Part shown: piece after piece, positions 35,729-47,052 of the stretch | Numbering within the stretch: the first letter of the stretch is position 1 | Layout: each line of letters opens with the position of its first letter | Origin: Balaenoptera acutorostrata | Lineage: Eukaryota > Chordata > Mammalia > Artiodactyla > Balaenopteridae | NCBI RefSeq assembly: GCF_949987535.1 | Contig: NC_080077.1 | Span: 33,321,389-33,385,388, forward strand | Length of the DNA stretch: 64,000 bases | Direction: 5' to 3' | Program-made: the position numbers and the translations under genes | Notes under the pieces: model-generated | What the model was told of the DNA's origin: nothing | Databases searched by the model: none | What the model saw: only the letters and a program-made list of their open reading frames with translations

Positions 35729-36259
35729 AGATAAATTTGATTCTGGGGTGGGGCCTGTTTTGTTACTGTGTTTGTTATTGTGTTTATCAATAGCCAATAT
35801 ATGTGAGGGCTTGTGCTTCACAGTCATTGTTAATTAGGCTCTTTTCTATTTTCACACATCACCAATATGTTAAATCTACCTTAGATAATAGAGGTTTATG
35901 GTAAGAATACCCAGGAAGCAAGGAAGAGCAAGATACTAGTTCACCTGGCCTCAGGAAGATCTGCGGGAGCCATTCACTAGAGGTAAAGATCCAACAGTAG
36001 CCCTAGTGGTCACAGGAAGCTCTGGCGATCGAAAAGCTGTTGCAGATTGACAAGATGCTTAAGCCTCAACTACTCCATCACCCTCTCGACCTTTGGGTTT
36101 CTGCTTACTCAGAATTTCTACAATCTTTTACTTCTGACCATCTGTAGGGGTCCCAGAGGGGTCTAGGTATTTTCAGTAATAGAATAGAATTGGATAGAAA
36201 ATAGTATGTATTATATATAAAAAGAATAAGATAAGGACTAGTTTCATGGAATTTTGCCG

Positions 36260-36296
<37 letters not shown>

Positions 36297-37682
36297 CTGG
36301 GTCACCACGTAAGACATTTCTACTATAGTCAAGATGTTTGAAAGCCCTAAGAGACCATCAAGACTAATTCCAAAAGGCTCTACATCTCATCACACAGCCA
36401 AGCTCTTGAGATCATCCCTTATTTTTTCTGGGATTCTTACCTACATACAACGTTCGAATTTGGTCCAGTTTTGCACCCCCTTGCAGGTCCATCGACCCAT
36501 TTTACCCTCCAATACTCCTAGCATGTCATCAGTTAAATACTGTATGTCTTTGAACTCTTCTCTGAACCTTCTTTCTCTCACTGTAGCCTGACTCTTCCTT
36601 GAGGACTCAGCTTCCCCTAAAACCCTGACAAGTGATGATTATTTATTCTCCTGTATTCCACAGATCGTGTGGTCTTGAGGTAGGGTCAAGCATCCCACAT
36701 CCTTGTTTCCCACTGCCATTTCTGGAAAAAAAAAAAAAAACCCTGTTTCTTAAAACAAACAAATATGCAGAAATACCCAAAAAAGCCTATTTTGAGTGAG
36801 ACATATGCCATCTGATTCAGGGTTATTATACAGTGTTGTGCAGGCAGAACCTACACAAGGCTGGAGGACGATGGCTATGGCCAGAGGAAGGGCACCATTT
36901 TTAATTTGCACAGAGACATAAACCATTTGCTAAGCCCAGTTTCAGCAAAGCTGCATTTATCAACAGGGTGATTTTCTAATTTCTGTGAAGGCACCCACTG
37001 TACGAACTACCAGCCATCCTGATAGAGCACATCATCTCATTATTGTAGACATCTATAGTATTTCCTTCATTCACTGGAAATTTTATCCCTGAATTATTAC
37101 CTTTCTCTCTACCACTATTGTAGTCATCATTCTTAGTAATATCAGCACCCATATAGGAACCAACTACCCATAATGTAACCACTTCCAAAATGTCAATTTC
37201 AGATATCTTGCTGTTAAACCACTCCCTGACACCTTTCTAGACCACACCCTTTGGTATGTCTATTTCAACAATTCTTCAAGCCCACCAAGATCTCCCTTCA
37301 GTATCCACACCTTGGATAAAACCTCAATTCCTAGCGAAATCTGATTTTCTGTTTTTTCTTCTTTTTCATCCTAGATGCTCAAAGTGGCTAAAGGAAAACT
37401 GAGTGACTATACAGACTGCTGGCACTTTATATCATATCTCAAAAAATTCAAATATTCTCTCAATACAATTTTGCAATGTTATTACATTTCCTTGATCTCT
37501 TTACTCCCTAAGACATCTATTTCATGCCTTCTCTTCTGTCTTTAAACCTCCAAAATATCTTCCCCATTTTCATCCTTAGCCTATGACTCTGCTTTATGTT
37601 TTATCCAGCAGGTATGTCCTCATTATCCCTTCACCAACCTACATTTCAAGGACTGTGGATGGTCTGAGATCTTACCCTACTT
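35729..37682. other. Unassigned DNA with a GT microsatellite
   Basis: A (GT)17 tract occupies 36262-36295. An A-run of 14 lies at 36727-36740. No gene or named element; possibly old LINE debris after 37200. Confidence 0.45.
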
Positions 37683-37704
37683 GTAAGCTAACAAGTTAGC
37701 TTAC
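37683..37704. repeat. Perfect palindrome at an LTR edge
   Basis: GTAAGCTAAC, two bases AA, then GTTAGCTTAC: a perfect 10-bp inverted repeat with a 2-nt centre. Confidence 0.97.
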
Positions 37705-37707
37705 CAC

Positions 37708-38160
37708 AGTGCCATGAACGCCAGCAGAAGACACATGACTCCTCGTCAGAGACAAAGAGCTTTATTACTCATAGCATGGCAAATAACATGTGCATCAGCA
37801 TATTTACTCTCAGTTCCCTCTGTCCCATGTCCCTCACACATGAGCCCAGATGGATGCTTGTGCATGCTATTGGTTGTGTCACAGGAGAGGAGCCCTCAGA
37901 CTAGGGACCCATATCTTTTATAATAGGCAGCAAGCTGGCCTACCTTTTTCTCCAGAGGGAGACAATATCACTATTTTCCAAGGCTGTTCATTATACTAAC
38001 ACCCTTGAAAAGATATTTGGAAACAAACAAGTCAGTGCCTCTGTCTGCAAAATGTGCAAAACCATGAGCAACTCATGAATTGTCTCCCAATACTACTTGG
38101 TTCTGGACCATAGTCACTTTCCTGTCTATGCTCTCTAAAGCTTCTCTACAAATTCTCCTC
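37708..38160 (-). mobile_element. Probable solo ERV LTR, minus strand
   Basis: On the minus strand a TATA box (ATTATAAAAGAT, about 37913-37924) is followed about 150 bp later by AATAAAGCTCTTTGTCTC (AATAAA at 37761-37766). It then ends about 55 bp on near '...TTCATGGCA'. This is the R/U5 layout of a gammaretrovirus-like ERV LTR. The upstream (U3) limit near 38160 is a guess and the target duplication is not found. No viral gene lies next to it, so it is taken as solitary. Confidence 0.55.
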
Positions 38161-38284
38161 TTACAGAGGGAATCCCATCTCTTTTGCCTACTCCTTGAGG
38201 TCTCTCTTTCAAGTTCTTTTCTCTACTGGATCATTCACATCAACTAAATGACGTAATAATTCCTATAATTTTTTTAAAAAGAGA

Positions 38285-39965
38285 AAGAAAATTTAAAAAC
38301 CTCTTGACTTCATGTCTTCCTCCAACATCTGACTCGTTTCTCTTTTCTTCCTCAAAAAGTCATATATACTATCTCTTTCCTCAGTCTCATTTTCTTCACC
38401 TTCCACCTCTCATTTTATATTGAATCTACCCTAGTCAAGTTGTGCTCCCACCTCTCCACTGAAACTGTTCTTGTCAAAGCCATCAATGAGGGACTTTCCT
38501 GGTGGCACAGTGGTTAAGAATCTGCCTTCCAATGCAGGGGACACAGGTTCGATCCCTGGTCCAGGAAGATCCCACATGCCACGGAGCAACTAAGCCCGTG
38601 TGCCACAACTACTGAGCCTGTGCTCTAGAGCCCGAGAGCCACAACTACTGAGCCTGCATGCCACAACTACTGAAGCCCGTGCTCCCCAACAAAAGAGAAG
38701 TCATCGCAATGAGAAGCCCACACACTGCAACGAAGAGTAGCCCCCGCTCGCCGCAACTAGAGAAAGCCTGTGCGCAGCAATGAAGACCCAACCCAGCCAT
38801 AAATAAATAAATAAATAAATAATTTTTTTTTTTAAAAAGCTATCAATGACCTCCACATTGCTTAATCCAATGGTCAATTCTGAAGTCTTATTTTAACTGA
38901 CCTCTCAGCAACATTTGACACAGCTAATTAGTCTTGGTCTTCTTGAAACACTTTCTTCACTAATCCTCCTAATTTACCCTCCACATCACTGTTTGTCTGC
39001 CTCTCTTTAGTCTCCTTTATTCACTCCCATTGTGATCTCATCCTATGTGATGACTTTAAATACCATCCATACTCTGATGACTCCTAAGTGTATTTCTACT
39101 GCCTTACTCTCTTCCCAACCAAATATTCTTATATATGACTGTGTATCTACATTTTTCTCTTAGATGCTTAAGTTTAACAGGTTCAAAAGTCAAAGTTTTA
39201 ATCTACTAATTCCCTCCCTGGCACCCTCTATAGATCTTAATTCTCCTACAGTCTTGCCTATTTCAATAAGGTCACCACCATTAACAAGGTGTTCCCACCA
39301 AAAACCTTGGAGCCTTCCCTGATTCCTTCTTTTCCTCACATCCCCATATATAATCCATCAACAAATCCTATGGATTTTACCTCCTAAATGTATTCAAAAT
39401 CCACCATCTCCACAAACATTCTATTACAAGCTGCCATCATGTCTTCCATGAATAGACTTCTAACTTGCCCTCTATTCTATTCTCCATGCAGTATTCAGAG
39501 TGATAAAAATCCCCAGTGACTTTCCATCACATTTAGAATAAAATCCCAGGTCCCTGCCACAGTCTACAAGGACTTCCATAACGTACACCCCACCACCACC
39601 TCTTTGACTTCACTTTCCCCCTTCCTCACTACTTTCCAGCTACAGAAAACTCTCCCGGATTCCTCAAACACTTCACACATGCTCTCCCCACAGAACCTTC
39701 GCTTTTGAAGTTCCTTCCATGTGGAAAAGCCCTCCCCTGGATAACTGTATGACTCACTTTCTCACTTCTTTCAGATTTCTGCTCAAACGTCTCTTTAATA
39801 GAAAGGACTTCCTTGAACACCACATCCCAAAATAGCATAATCTGCCCATTACTCTCTATCCCCTCATCTGCTTTATTTCTCTTTGTGGCACTTAGCACTG
39901 ACATTATACAGCTACTGAATTTCAGTGGCTCTGAGATGTTATCAGTTGAAACATGTGCCATTACT
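38285..39965 (+). mobile_element. L2 LINE, sense, split by a SINE
   Basis: Before the SINE: 'TGAAACTGTTCTTGTCAAAG'. After it the translation gives 'LSATFDTAN' (L2 RT 'LSAAFDTVDH'), then 'FKYHPYSDDS' at the catalytic position. The family has Tyr-Ala-Asp-Asp there, so the first Ala has become Ser. Later blocks end with 'SHFFQISAQTSL'. Stops and frame changes are frequent. This is one of the longer L2 remnants in the window. Confidence 0.7.
38490..38835 (+). mobile_element. CHR-type SINE (three-module form)
   Basis: GGGACTTTCCTGGTGGCACA start, B box GGTTCGATCCC near 38548, three 'CCACAACTACTGA' modules (38603, 38639, 38661), tail of AAAT repeats. Target duplication AAAGCCATCAATGA (38476-38489) and AAAGCTATCAATGA (38836-38849), one mismatch. 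Confidence 0.93.
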
Positions 39966-40699
39966 TTATATATCCATCAAGATAGAGAAATTCTGACAAA
40001 TAAAATCACATCATCTTTCTTATCACTTAGAATTATTTTATACTCATTGGAAATGATCTTTTAGACTTATTTAGACATGTTTTGTTTTTTAAAAAATCAT
40101 ATATCCTTTATACACAGAAAGGAAACTGTAAGCAAAATAAATCAATTAAATTATATCTAAGACATCTTTACCTTCAGAATTTAATATTCTGATATATTCT
40201 TCAACTCATACTCAATATCACTGTTTTTCCACACACTATCTCACTAATAAAACGCAACACAGCTTCATCTACCTGTGGGTGTCTTCCTTTCCTAGGACCC
40301 ATAAAGTAAGAAATATGGAATTGTGGTCATCCTTCAAATAATATTACTTGCTTCTCTAATATCAAATTTATGTCTCATTGCTCTATTCCTGAGCCTGGCT
40401 GTCTACACAATAACTTTTCTTTTTCAGCTGTATAAGAATACCACATTTTGAAGACATTTTCAGTATTTAAAGTGCGTACATACAGTACCAACAATGCACA
40501 TAATTCAGTTGTGTTTGTAGTTCTAAACAGGTAACTAAGTTCACACAGGAAAACGACTCTGTGACCGTTCTCTGTCCAACTGTGGTTGTAAGATGCCAAT
40601 GACTGTGAAACGCATTCCATTTTCAGAAATTTTAAAATTTGACAAAAATGCATGTCTTCAAATCAATTAAATATAACACGTGTTTGTCTCTCCCACCAG

Positions 40700-40835
40700 A
40701 ATATGAGTACGAGGAGGGCAGGAAATAGTTTGGTGCTGTTCACTGATTATATCCTCATCATCTAGAAGAGTATTTAGAAAATAGTAGAAGCTCGAGAAGT
40801 GTCTGTTGAATAAATGGATAAACTTCTGCCTCCAC
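40700..40835 (+). mobile_element. L2 3' end
   Basis: 'GGAGGGCAGGAAATAGTTTG' and 'GAAGTGTCTGTTGAATAAAT' follow the sense L2 3' pattern (gagggcaggga ... tgttgaataaat). Confidence 0.55.
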
Positions 40836-41214
40836 TACTGAAAAAGGTAGTATTTTACACTTAAAATCCCCAAGACAGAGGATTCAATTGACTTAGTCAC
40901 CATCCAGCGCCAGGTACCCCTGCTGGGGGGACATCTATTTCTAGGCACCTCACAGATCGCTGATGAGCCATCTAGGCATTCACACGTGTAGATGACCATC
41001 ACTGACACAGTCACCCACCTTAGAACCTTGTCTGCATTAACCATGGCTTGCAGCGGAAACCTAGAAAAAGACAGAAAATTCAGCCCTTAGAAATTTGTGA
41101 GATTTCATTTCAACTGTGAAGCCTTCCGAAAGGTCCATGTAAGGCAAGTACTTCAAAGCCTCAAAGAAAAGTACAGAACATCTGGAAAGCACCTCATCTG
41201 GTCTGCCTGATGAC

Positions 41215-41348
41215 CATTTGTTTTTTCATTTAATCCCCACAACAACCATCTGAAGGAAAATTCTTTTCAACATTTTAGAGATAAGAAAATTAAATTAATA
41301 AAATGAATAGGTCTCTTATTCAAAGCCGCACAATGGCATATTTAATGC
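41215..41348 (-). mobile_element. MIR fragment
   Basis: 'CATTTAATCCCCACAACAAC' then 'TTTTAGAGATAAGAAAATTA' is the antisense MIR core. The next SINE begins at its end. Confidence 0.6.
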
Positions 41349-41365
41349 AGATTGTGTGTATTTCT

Positions 41366-41735
41366 TTTTTTTTTTTAATAAATTTATTTATTTTATTTAT
41401 TCATTTTTGGCTGCGTTGGGTCTTTGTTGCTGCACGTGGGTGCAGGCTTTCTCTAGTTGCAGCGAGTGGGGGCTACTCTTGGTTGCAGTGCATGGGCTTC
41501 TCATTGCGGTGGTTTCTCTTGTTGCGGAGCATGGGCTCTAGGCACGTGGGCTTCAGTAGTTACAGGGCATGGGCTCAGTAATTGTGGCTCACGGGCTCTA
41601 GAGCACGGGCTCAGTAGTTGTGGCGCACGGGCTTAGTTGCTCCGCAGCATGTGGGATCCTCCCAGACCAGGGCTCGAACCCGTGTCCCCTGCATTGGCAG
41701 GCAGGTTCTTAACCACTGCGCCACCAGGGAAGCCC
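41366..41735 (-). mobile_element. CHR-type SINE (three-module form)
   Basis: Minus-strand copy with a T-rich tail at 41366-41405 and B box as GGGCTCGAACCC near 41680. Three CAGTA(G/A)TT module remnants. Target duplication AGATTGTGTGTATTTCT, 17 bp, perfect at 41349-41365 and 41736-41752, so among the younger insertions here. Confidence 0.95.
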
Positions 41736-42229
41736 AGATTGTGTGTATTTCTACTTCGTGATGCATCTTCCAGGTGCCAAGCATTGGGCTGAGGGATTTA
41801 ATGGTGAATAAAAGCAACTGTGGATCCTGAGCTCATGGAACTTAGAGACATTGATCAAGGGAAACTTAGTCCCCATACTCAATGTGCAACAAATATCAGA
41901 GTTCTCTAAATCTAATTAATTCTGACTGCAAGCATCTAGCCTACATTTCAGTGTCTCTTTTCCTGCCTACACACACTCATAGCCTAAGCTGTACAAAGGT
42001 GTTGGGGAATAAGGTTACACCAAAGCATCTGGAAGCCCTTGCAGTCATCAAACTGTACTGGTTTTTGTTCAAGATATTCATTATCTTGAACATTATCCCT
42101 TGTACATATGGTCCTCTTCTGTCCAGAAGTTCTACATTTATCACAGTGGAAATACAGGCATCTTTGTCTAAGCTAGAAACCCATGCCTGGATCCCTCCTC
42201 CTGAGGTATAACATGCAGCCACCCTTCTT

Positions 42230-42855
42230 CAGACCCTCACCACCCCTGAAACTGCCAGGGACCCACAGCCCCTCTCTCATTCACAATCTATAGAACTTCC
42301 TCTTCTTCTTGTCAGTCTCTCAAAATCATTTTTCTCCCCTGTAGCCACACTGCAAAATCCTTTCATTGGGCATTACCAAAAAAATGTCGACCTCAGGCAT
42401 CTTTTGCCAAAATCTTTGATCAAGGAATTAAAGAGCCTGGCTACTTGCATGAAATAGTGTAAGAGAATACAGGTGAACAAATAAATTGGCCGTATATTGG
42501 CAAGACATTATTCTGCCTGTCTTCTCATCCAGTTGTCCCCCAAGATATGACCCAGGTCCCTGTTCCAAGTTGGGTTCTTCACATTGTCATGTACAAAGTG
42601 ACACTTGCCTTGAGACTAAGCACTTGATTTTATTCCTAGCTGCTCAGGGACAATGCCTCCCCTGTCCTGCTGTTTTACTTTCCAGTAGAGTGCAGGTATC
42701 TCCAGGCCCAGAGTTATGTAATAATGTGAGAGGAGGAAGGCCAGAGGTACAAGGATTATCTGCGATTTCCTATAATTCTCAAATATTAAATTATGTTTAC
42801 TATAAGCCTTATAAAGGTGGAAAATGACATATATTTTCATTTCATTTAATTTATA
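42230..42855. other. Unassigned, no gene seen
   Basis: No named element. The 113-codon frame at 42486-42827 has no recognisable domain. Confidence 0.4.
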
Positions 42856-42857
42856 TA

Positions 42858-43712
42858 CAGTAGTTCCCGCCTTATCTGCAGGGCATACTTTCTAAGACCC
42901 CCAGTGGATGCCTGAAACTGCAGATAGTACTGAAAACTCTATATATACTATGTTTTTTCCTTTACATACATACCTATGATAAAGTTTAATTTATAATTAG
43001 TCACAGAAAGAGATTAACAACAATAACTTAAAATAGAACAATTATAACAATATACTGTAATGACGGTTATGTGAATGTTGGGTGGTCTCTCTCTCAAAAT
43101 ATCTTATTGTACAAAGTTAATGCCTTTTCCATTTTAAATAAGCACTTGTTACTCACGGTGGCCATTTCTTTTGCAGTTTGAGATATGACAGCAAAACTAG
43201 CACAAATTTCTTTTACCTTCTTCACCATTTCACGGATAGAAGATTCATTCTTACTGTAGAGTTCAGCAATCTCAGCAAAAGATGTGTTTTTTCTTTCCTT
43301 ATAAAGTCAAGAACTGTCACCTTTTCACTTAAAGGAAGCGCTTTACGGCTTCTCTTCGGCGTATCTGAATTGCCAGCATCACTACTCTTGGGCTTTGGGG
43401 CCGTTACTAAGTACAATAAGGGTGACTTGAACACAAGCACTATGATACCAAGTCAGTGGAACTGGTAACGGAGGCGGAGGTGGCTACTAAGGGACTAACG
43501 GGAGGGATACGCCGGACTAAGGGGTGGTTCGCTTCCTGGGCGGGACTTAGCAAGACCGCGCGAGATTTCAGCACGCTACTCAGAACGGCGCGCAGTTTAA
43601 AACTCATGAGTTGTTCATTTCTGCAGTTTTCCATTTCATATTTTCAGACTGCAGTTGACCGTGGGTAAATGAAATCGTGGAACGCGGAACAGCAGATCAG
43701 GAGGGACTTCTC
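42858..43712 (-). mobile_element. Tigger2-like pogo DNA transposon, internally deleted
   Basis: The left end reads CAGTAGTTCCCGCCTTATCT after TA. The right end (AGATCAGGAGGGACTT...) is its imperfect inverted complement and is followed by TA (43713-43714). The middle of the transposase is missing. The 5' untranslated part (43460-43610) is unusually CpG-rich for such old DNA. Confidence 0.8.
43180..43440 (-). pseudogene. Tigger transposase N-terminus (CENP-B-type HTH), decayed
   Basis: The minus-strand frame 43222-43440 reads 'APKPKSSDAGNSDTPKRSRK', then 'ALPLSEKVTVLDFIRKEK'. This is the start of the pogo/Tigger transposase, whose CENP-B-like helix-turn-helix binds the element's ends. The frame then changes ('THLLLRLLNSTVRMNLLSVKW' replaces the expected second helix), so the first ~36 residues are all that survives. 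The DDE catalytic domain is absent. Domesticated relatives exist (JRK, TIGD, CENPB), but nothing suggests domestication here. Confidence 0.8.
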
Positions 43713-43714
43713 TA

Positions 43715-44875
43715 CCGCCTGATTCCAAAAGGAATTTAAGGCAGCTAAGGAATCTAAGGAAGATATTTAATGACAAACGTTGAAACAAAAGAGGTTGCTC
43801 CTTAACCTGAAAATTCAGTTTAGCAGAGTGGTTCATTCAAAATGTTCCAGTTAAGCAAGACTTAATTATGTTCGTATTTACTAATACAACATTTGTTCTT
43901 ACTCATGCAGTGAAGAGAGTTCTTGAATGATTTGTCAAGCTAGAGAGAAAAAAAGGTTTTGTTGTTGTTGTTTTTTTTTTGCAACAAGGTAATTTGTGTT
44001 CTGTTACTTTTCTACATTTTCAGACATTTACTAAGCCACAAAAACTATGAATGGAGAGGGAAGGTAGGCAATGTAAGTAACATGTTTTAAAATATATTAC
44101 ATGGGCCAATCGTTTTTAGAACAATATAAACTAAAACACTCTACTTCATGTGGAGAGAATTGGTGCTAACAAGTTTTTTTTAAAGTCTTAGTTTTGGCTG
44201 AGGTAACAAAGACCAACAACAAAACAGTGGTTTCTAAAATCTTTGATGTTCTAAGGAAGGGGAGGTGCTAGACCACCCCTATAAAAACAGATTACTTAAA
44301 CCCCTATTTCATTACCCACCGGAAGGCATAAACTTCTTGAAGTTAAAGATGCAAAGAGAGAGAGAGAGAATTTCTTTGGAGAATGTTGTTGCAATCTTTG
44401 GGGTTTCCCTGATCACACCTTGTGAGAGGGGGAAATGGTGCCTTGTCATTCCCCCTTTACCTTTAGCCAAGCTAGAGAGGGGGCTTTAAGGTAACCACTC
44501 AGAGAAGCTGACTTATGCTTTCCAAAGGTGAGGAGCATGAAGGCTGGTGGAGAAGCTGTACCTAGAGCAGCCCAAGGTGGCCAAGCAAGAGGAGGAAAGA
44601 GCTGTACTGGGAATTTCCTGTTTTTTCAGCAATAGTGGACACGGATTCATAAGTGGACTACATTTAGGCCATGTGGGAGGAAGCTAGCTTAGACACTTGT
44701 TGAATCAGTTTCAATAGCACTGCCTGAAAAGGTGTTCTGGTGATATGCTGGGACTAATGGACGAAGCATATGTAGCCTACAGGATTAGAGGCACTGCCTG
44801 TATCTGGGTGACTGCAGGGGAGGCCTCCAGTAAGAAGTGTCTTCAAGGAATCCAGGGAATCACCCCATTAGAGGA
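43715..44875. other. Unassigned, no gene seen
   Basis: Includes a short GA tract (44352-44369). No gene or named element supported. Confidence 0.4.
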
Positions 44876-44877
44876 TG

Positions 44878-45048
44878 TTACGGTTTGAATGTTTGTGTCC
44901 GCCCTGAAATTTATATGTTGAAATCCTTATGCCCACCGTGTTGATATTAAAAGGTGGGACATTTGGGAGGTGCTAGGTCCTGAGAGTAGAGTGTTCATGA
45001 ATGGCATTAGTGCCCTTATGAAAGAAACCCCCTCAGAGCTCCTTAGCC
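44878..45048 (+). mobile_element. MLT1-like LTR, truncated by L1
   Basis: 'ATGTTGAAATCCTTATGCCC', 'GGTGCTAGGTCCTGAGAGTA' and 'CATGAATGGCATTAGTGCCC' in MLT1 order; it stops where the inverted L1 segment begins. Confidence 0.7.
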
Positions 45049-45616
45049 AGGTTTATACATGTTGTTGCATGTGGCAGAATGTACTCTCTTTTTTGAGGGT
45101 GCCAAATAATATTTCATCATATATACCACATTTTCTTTACCCATTCATCTGTCGATAGACAGTTGTGTGATTTTCATAAATTGCTTATTGTGAATAGTGC
45201 TGCAATGAACATGAAATTGCAGATATCTCTTCAAGATCCTGATTTCAGTTCTTTTGGATAGATGCCCAGGAATAGGATTGTTGAATCATATGGTAGTTCT
45301 ATTTTTAATTTTTGGAGGAATCTCTATACTGTTTCTGTAGTTGCTGCACCATTTTACACTCTCACCAACAGTGCAAGAGGGTTCTAGTTTCTCCACATCC
45401 TCACCAGCACCTTTTTTTTTTATAATAGCCGTGCTAACATTTTGCTAAGAGAAATAAGCCATATATATAATGACAAATATTGCATGATTCCATTTATATG
45501 AGGAAGCTAAAATAGTCAAATTCATAGAAGCAGAGTAGAAAGTGTCTGTAGCGAACAATACTGTATTGTGCACTAAAAATTGGCTAAGTGGGTAGATCTC
45601 ATGTTAAGTGTTCTTA

Positions 45617-45654
<38 letters not shown>

Positions 45655-45800
45655 AGCATGGGGGGGGATGAGAAAACTTTTTCAGGTGATGGATATGTTT
45701 ATTACCTTTATTGTGGTATATGCATATGTCCAAACTCCTCAAATTGTACATATTAAATACGTCTGGGGGCTTTGTATATCAATTAGAACTCAATAAAGCT
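45049..45800 (+). mobile_element. L1 3' end with 5' inversion
   Basis: 45049 to about 45435 is antisense L1 and 45436-45800 is sense L1 3' UTR. The antisense piece starts at the L1 phrase 'ACATGTATAAACCTGG' (as reverse complement). The sense piece begins 'ACATTTTGCTAAGAGAAATA', which normally comes next in L1. A CA microsatellite (45618-45652) lies within the sense part. Confidence 0.75.
45618..45652. repeat. (CA)n microsatellite
   Basis: 35 bases of uninterrupted CA. Confidence 0.98.
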
Positions 45801-46190
45801 ATTTTTTTTAAAAAGAGGTATACTTAGTGTGAACTCTGCAGACTAATAGGTCACATCCTAATCCCATTCTCCTTTTCGTTCATACCAGGGATCTGACATT
45901 ATCTCCTGGAAACAATGTCAAAGAGCCTTGAATGACAATGTAACTGTATAATTACTTTCCCTTGTCCTTTTTCCCAGTTAATTGTTTTAGGAGGCTTAGG
46001 TTTTTTCCTACACATATTTCTGTCTTTTGTAGTCCTCATCTTCATACCCTTTGCCACCACAACCTAAAATTTAGATAAATTGTGTTTTTTAAAAAATACT
46101 TTCGTTTTTAGAGCAGTTTTACGGTCATGGTAAAATTGAGCAGAGAGTGCCTGTATACTCCCTGAGAATTATACATATATAATTTTGTTA

Positions 46191-46192
<2 letters not shown>

Positions 46193-46250
<58 letters not shown>
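46193..46250. repeat. (TG)n(TA)n microsatellite
   Basis: About four TG units then about 25 TA units. Flanked on both sides by a direct repeat AATTTTGTTATGT (46181-46193 and 46250-46262). Confidence 0.97.
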
Positions 46251-46251
<1 letters not shown>

Positions 46252-46255
<4 letters not shown>

Positions 46256-46298
46256 GTTATGTATACTTTACCACTATGGTACAGTATACATAACAAAA
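46252..46298. repeat. Perfect 15-bp inverted repeat (hairpin)
   Basis: TTTTGTTATGTATAC (46252-46266) pairs with GTATACATAACAAAA (46284-46298). In the 17-base loop TACCA and TGGTA can add five more pairs. Confidence 0.95.
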
Positions 46299-47052
46299 GT
46301 TACAATTTTAAGCATTTTTAGGTGTACGGTTCAGTGGCATTAAGTACATTCACATTGTTGTGCAACTGTCACCATCATCCATCTCCAGAATTTTCCATCA
46401 TCCTAAACTGAAACTCTGCCCATTAAACAATAACTCCCATTCTCTCCTCCCCCCAGTCATGGTAACCACTATCCTACTTTCTATCTATATTAATTTGACT
46501 ACTCTAGGTATCTCATATAAGTGGAATTATACAATATTTGTCCTCTTGTGTCTGGCTTTTTCACTTAGTATAATGTTTTCAAGATTCATCTGTGTTGTAG
46601 CATGTGTCAGAATTTCCTTCTTTTTTAAGGCTGAATAATATACCATTATGCATATGTGCCACATTTTGTTTATCCATTCATCTGACGGTAGACATTTGGG
46701 TTTTTTCCACCTTTGGGCTGTTGTGAATAAATTTTGTCACTTTGAGAGTCTTCCACTGACTACTTCCTTCCAAATAACACCTTCCTTGACACTTTCATCC
46801 CTCACTATGCCTATTACTGGGCTAGCTTTGGGCTTACTTTGGAATACTTATCACCACGTGACACTTATTAGTTCTTTATTCAGAAACTTTCAATGTTTTC
46901 TTAGCTCATCCAGAGTAAAAACTCCAAAGCTTTACTTTCCCCACAAGACTGTCCACCGTGGGATTTCAGAAGAAAGTTAATGTGTCCACAGTGACAGCCA
47001 TCCAAAGTTTCCCTTTATTCTTCATTGTCTGGAAAGTTGTTTGCTACTTTTT

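Larger units (their letters stand above)
46085..46740 (-). mobile_element. Old L1 3' end, antisense, with internal TA tract
   Basis: 'TTTTAGAGCAGTTTTACGGT' at the left; 'CCAGTCATGGTAACCACTAT' and 'GGCTGAATAATATACCATTA' at the right are antisense L1M 3' phrases. The TA tract and hairpin at 46193-46298 sit between. Confidence 0.65.

Noticed and set aside
36262..36295. GT repeat as a possible regulatory Z-DNA element
   Set aside because: Ordinary microsatellite with no promoter or gene nearby.
40835..41044. 69-codon minus-strand frame with Cys/Trp content
   Set aside because: No recognisable domain and no convincing splice sites at both ends.
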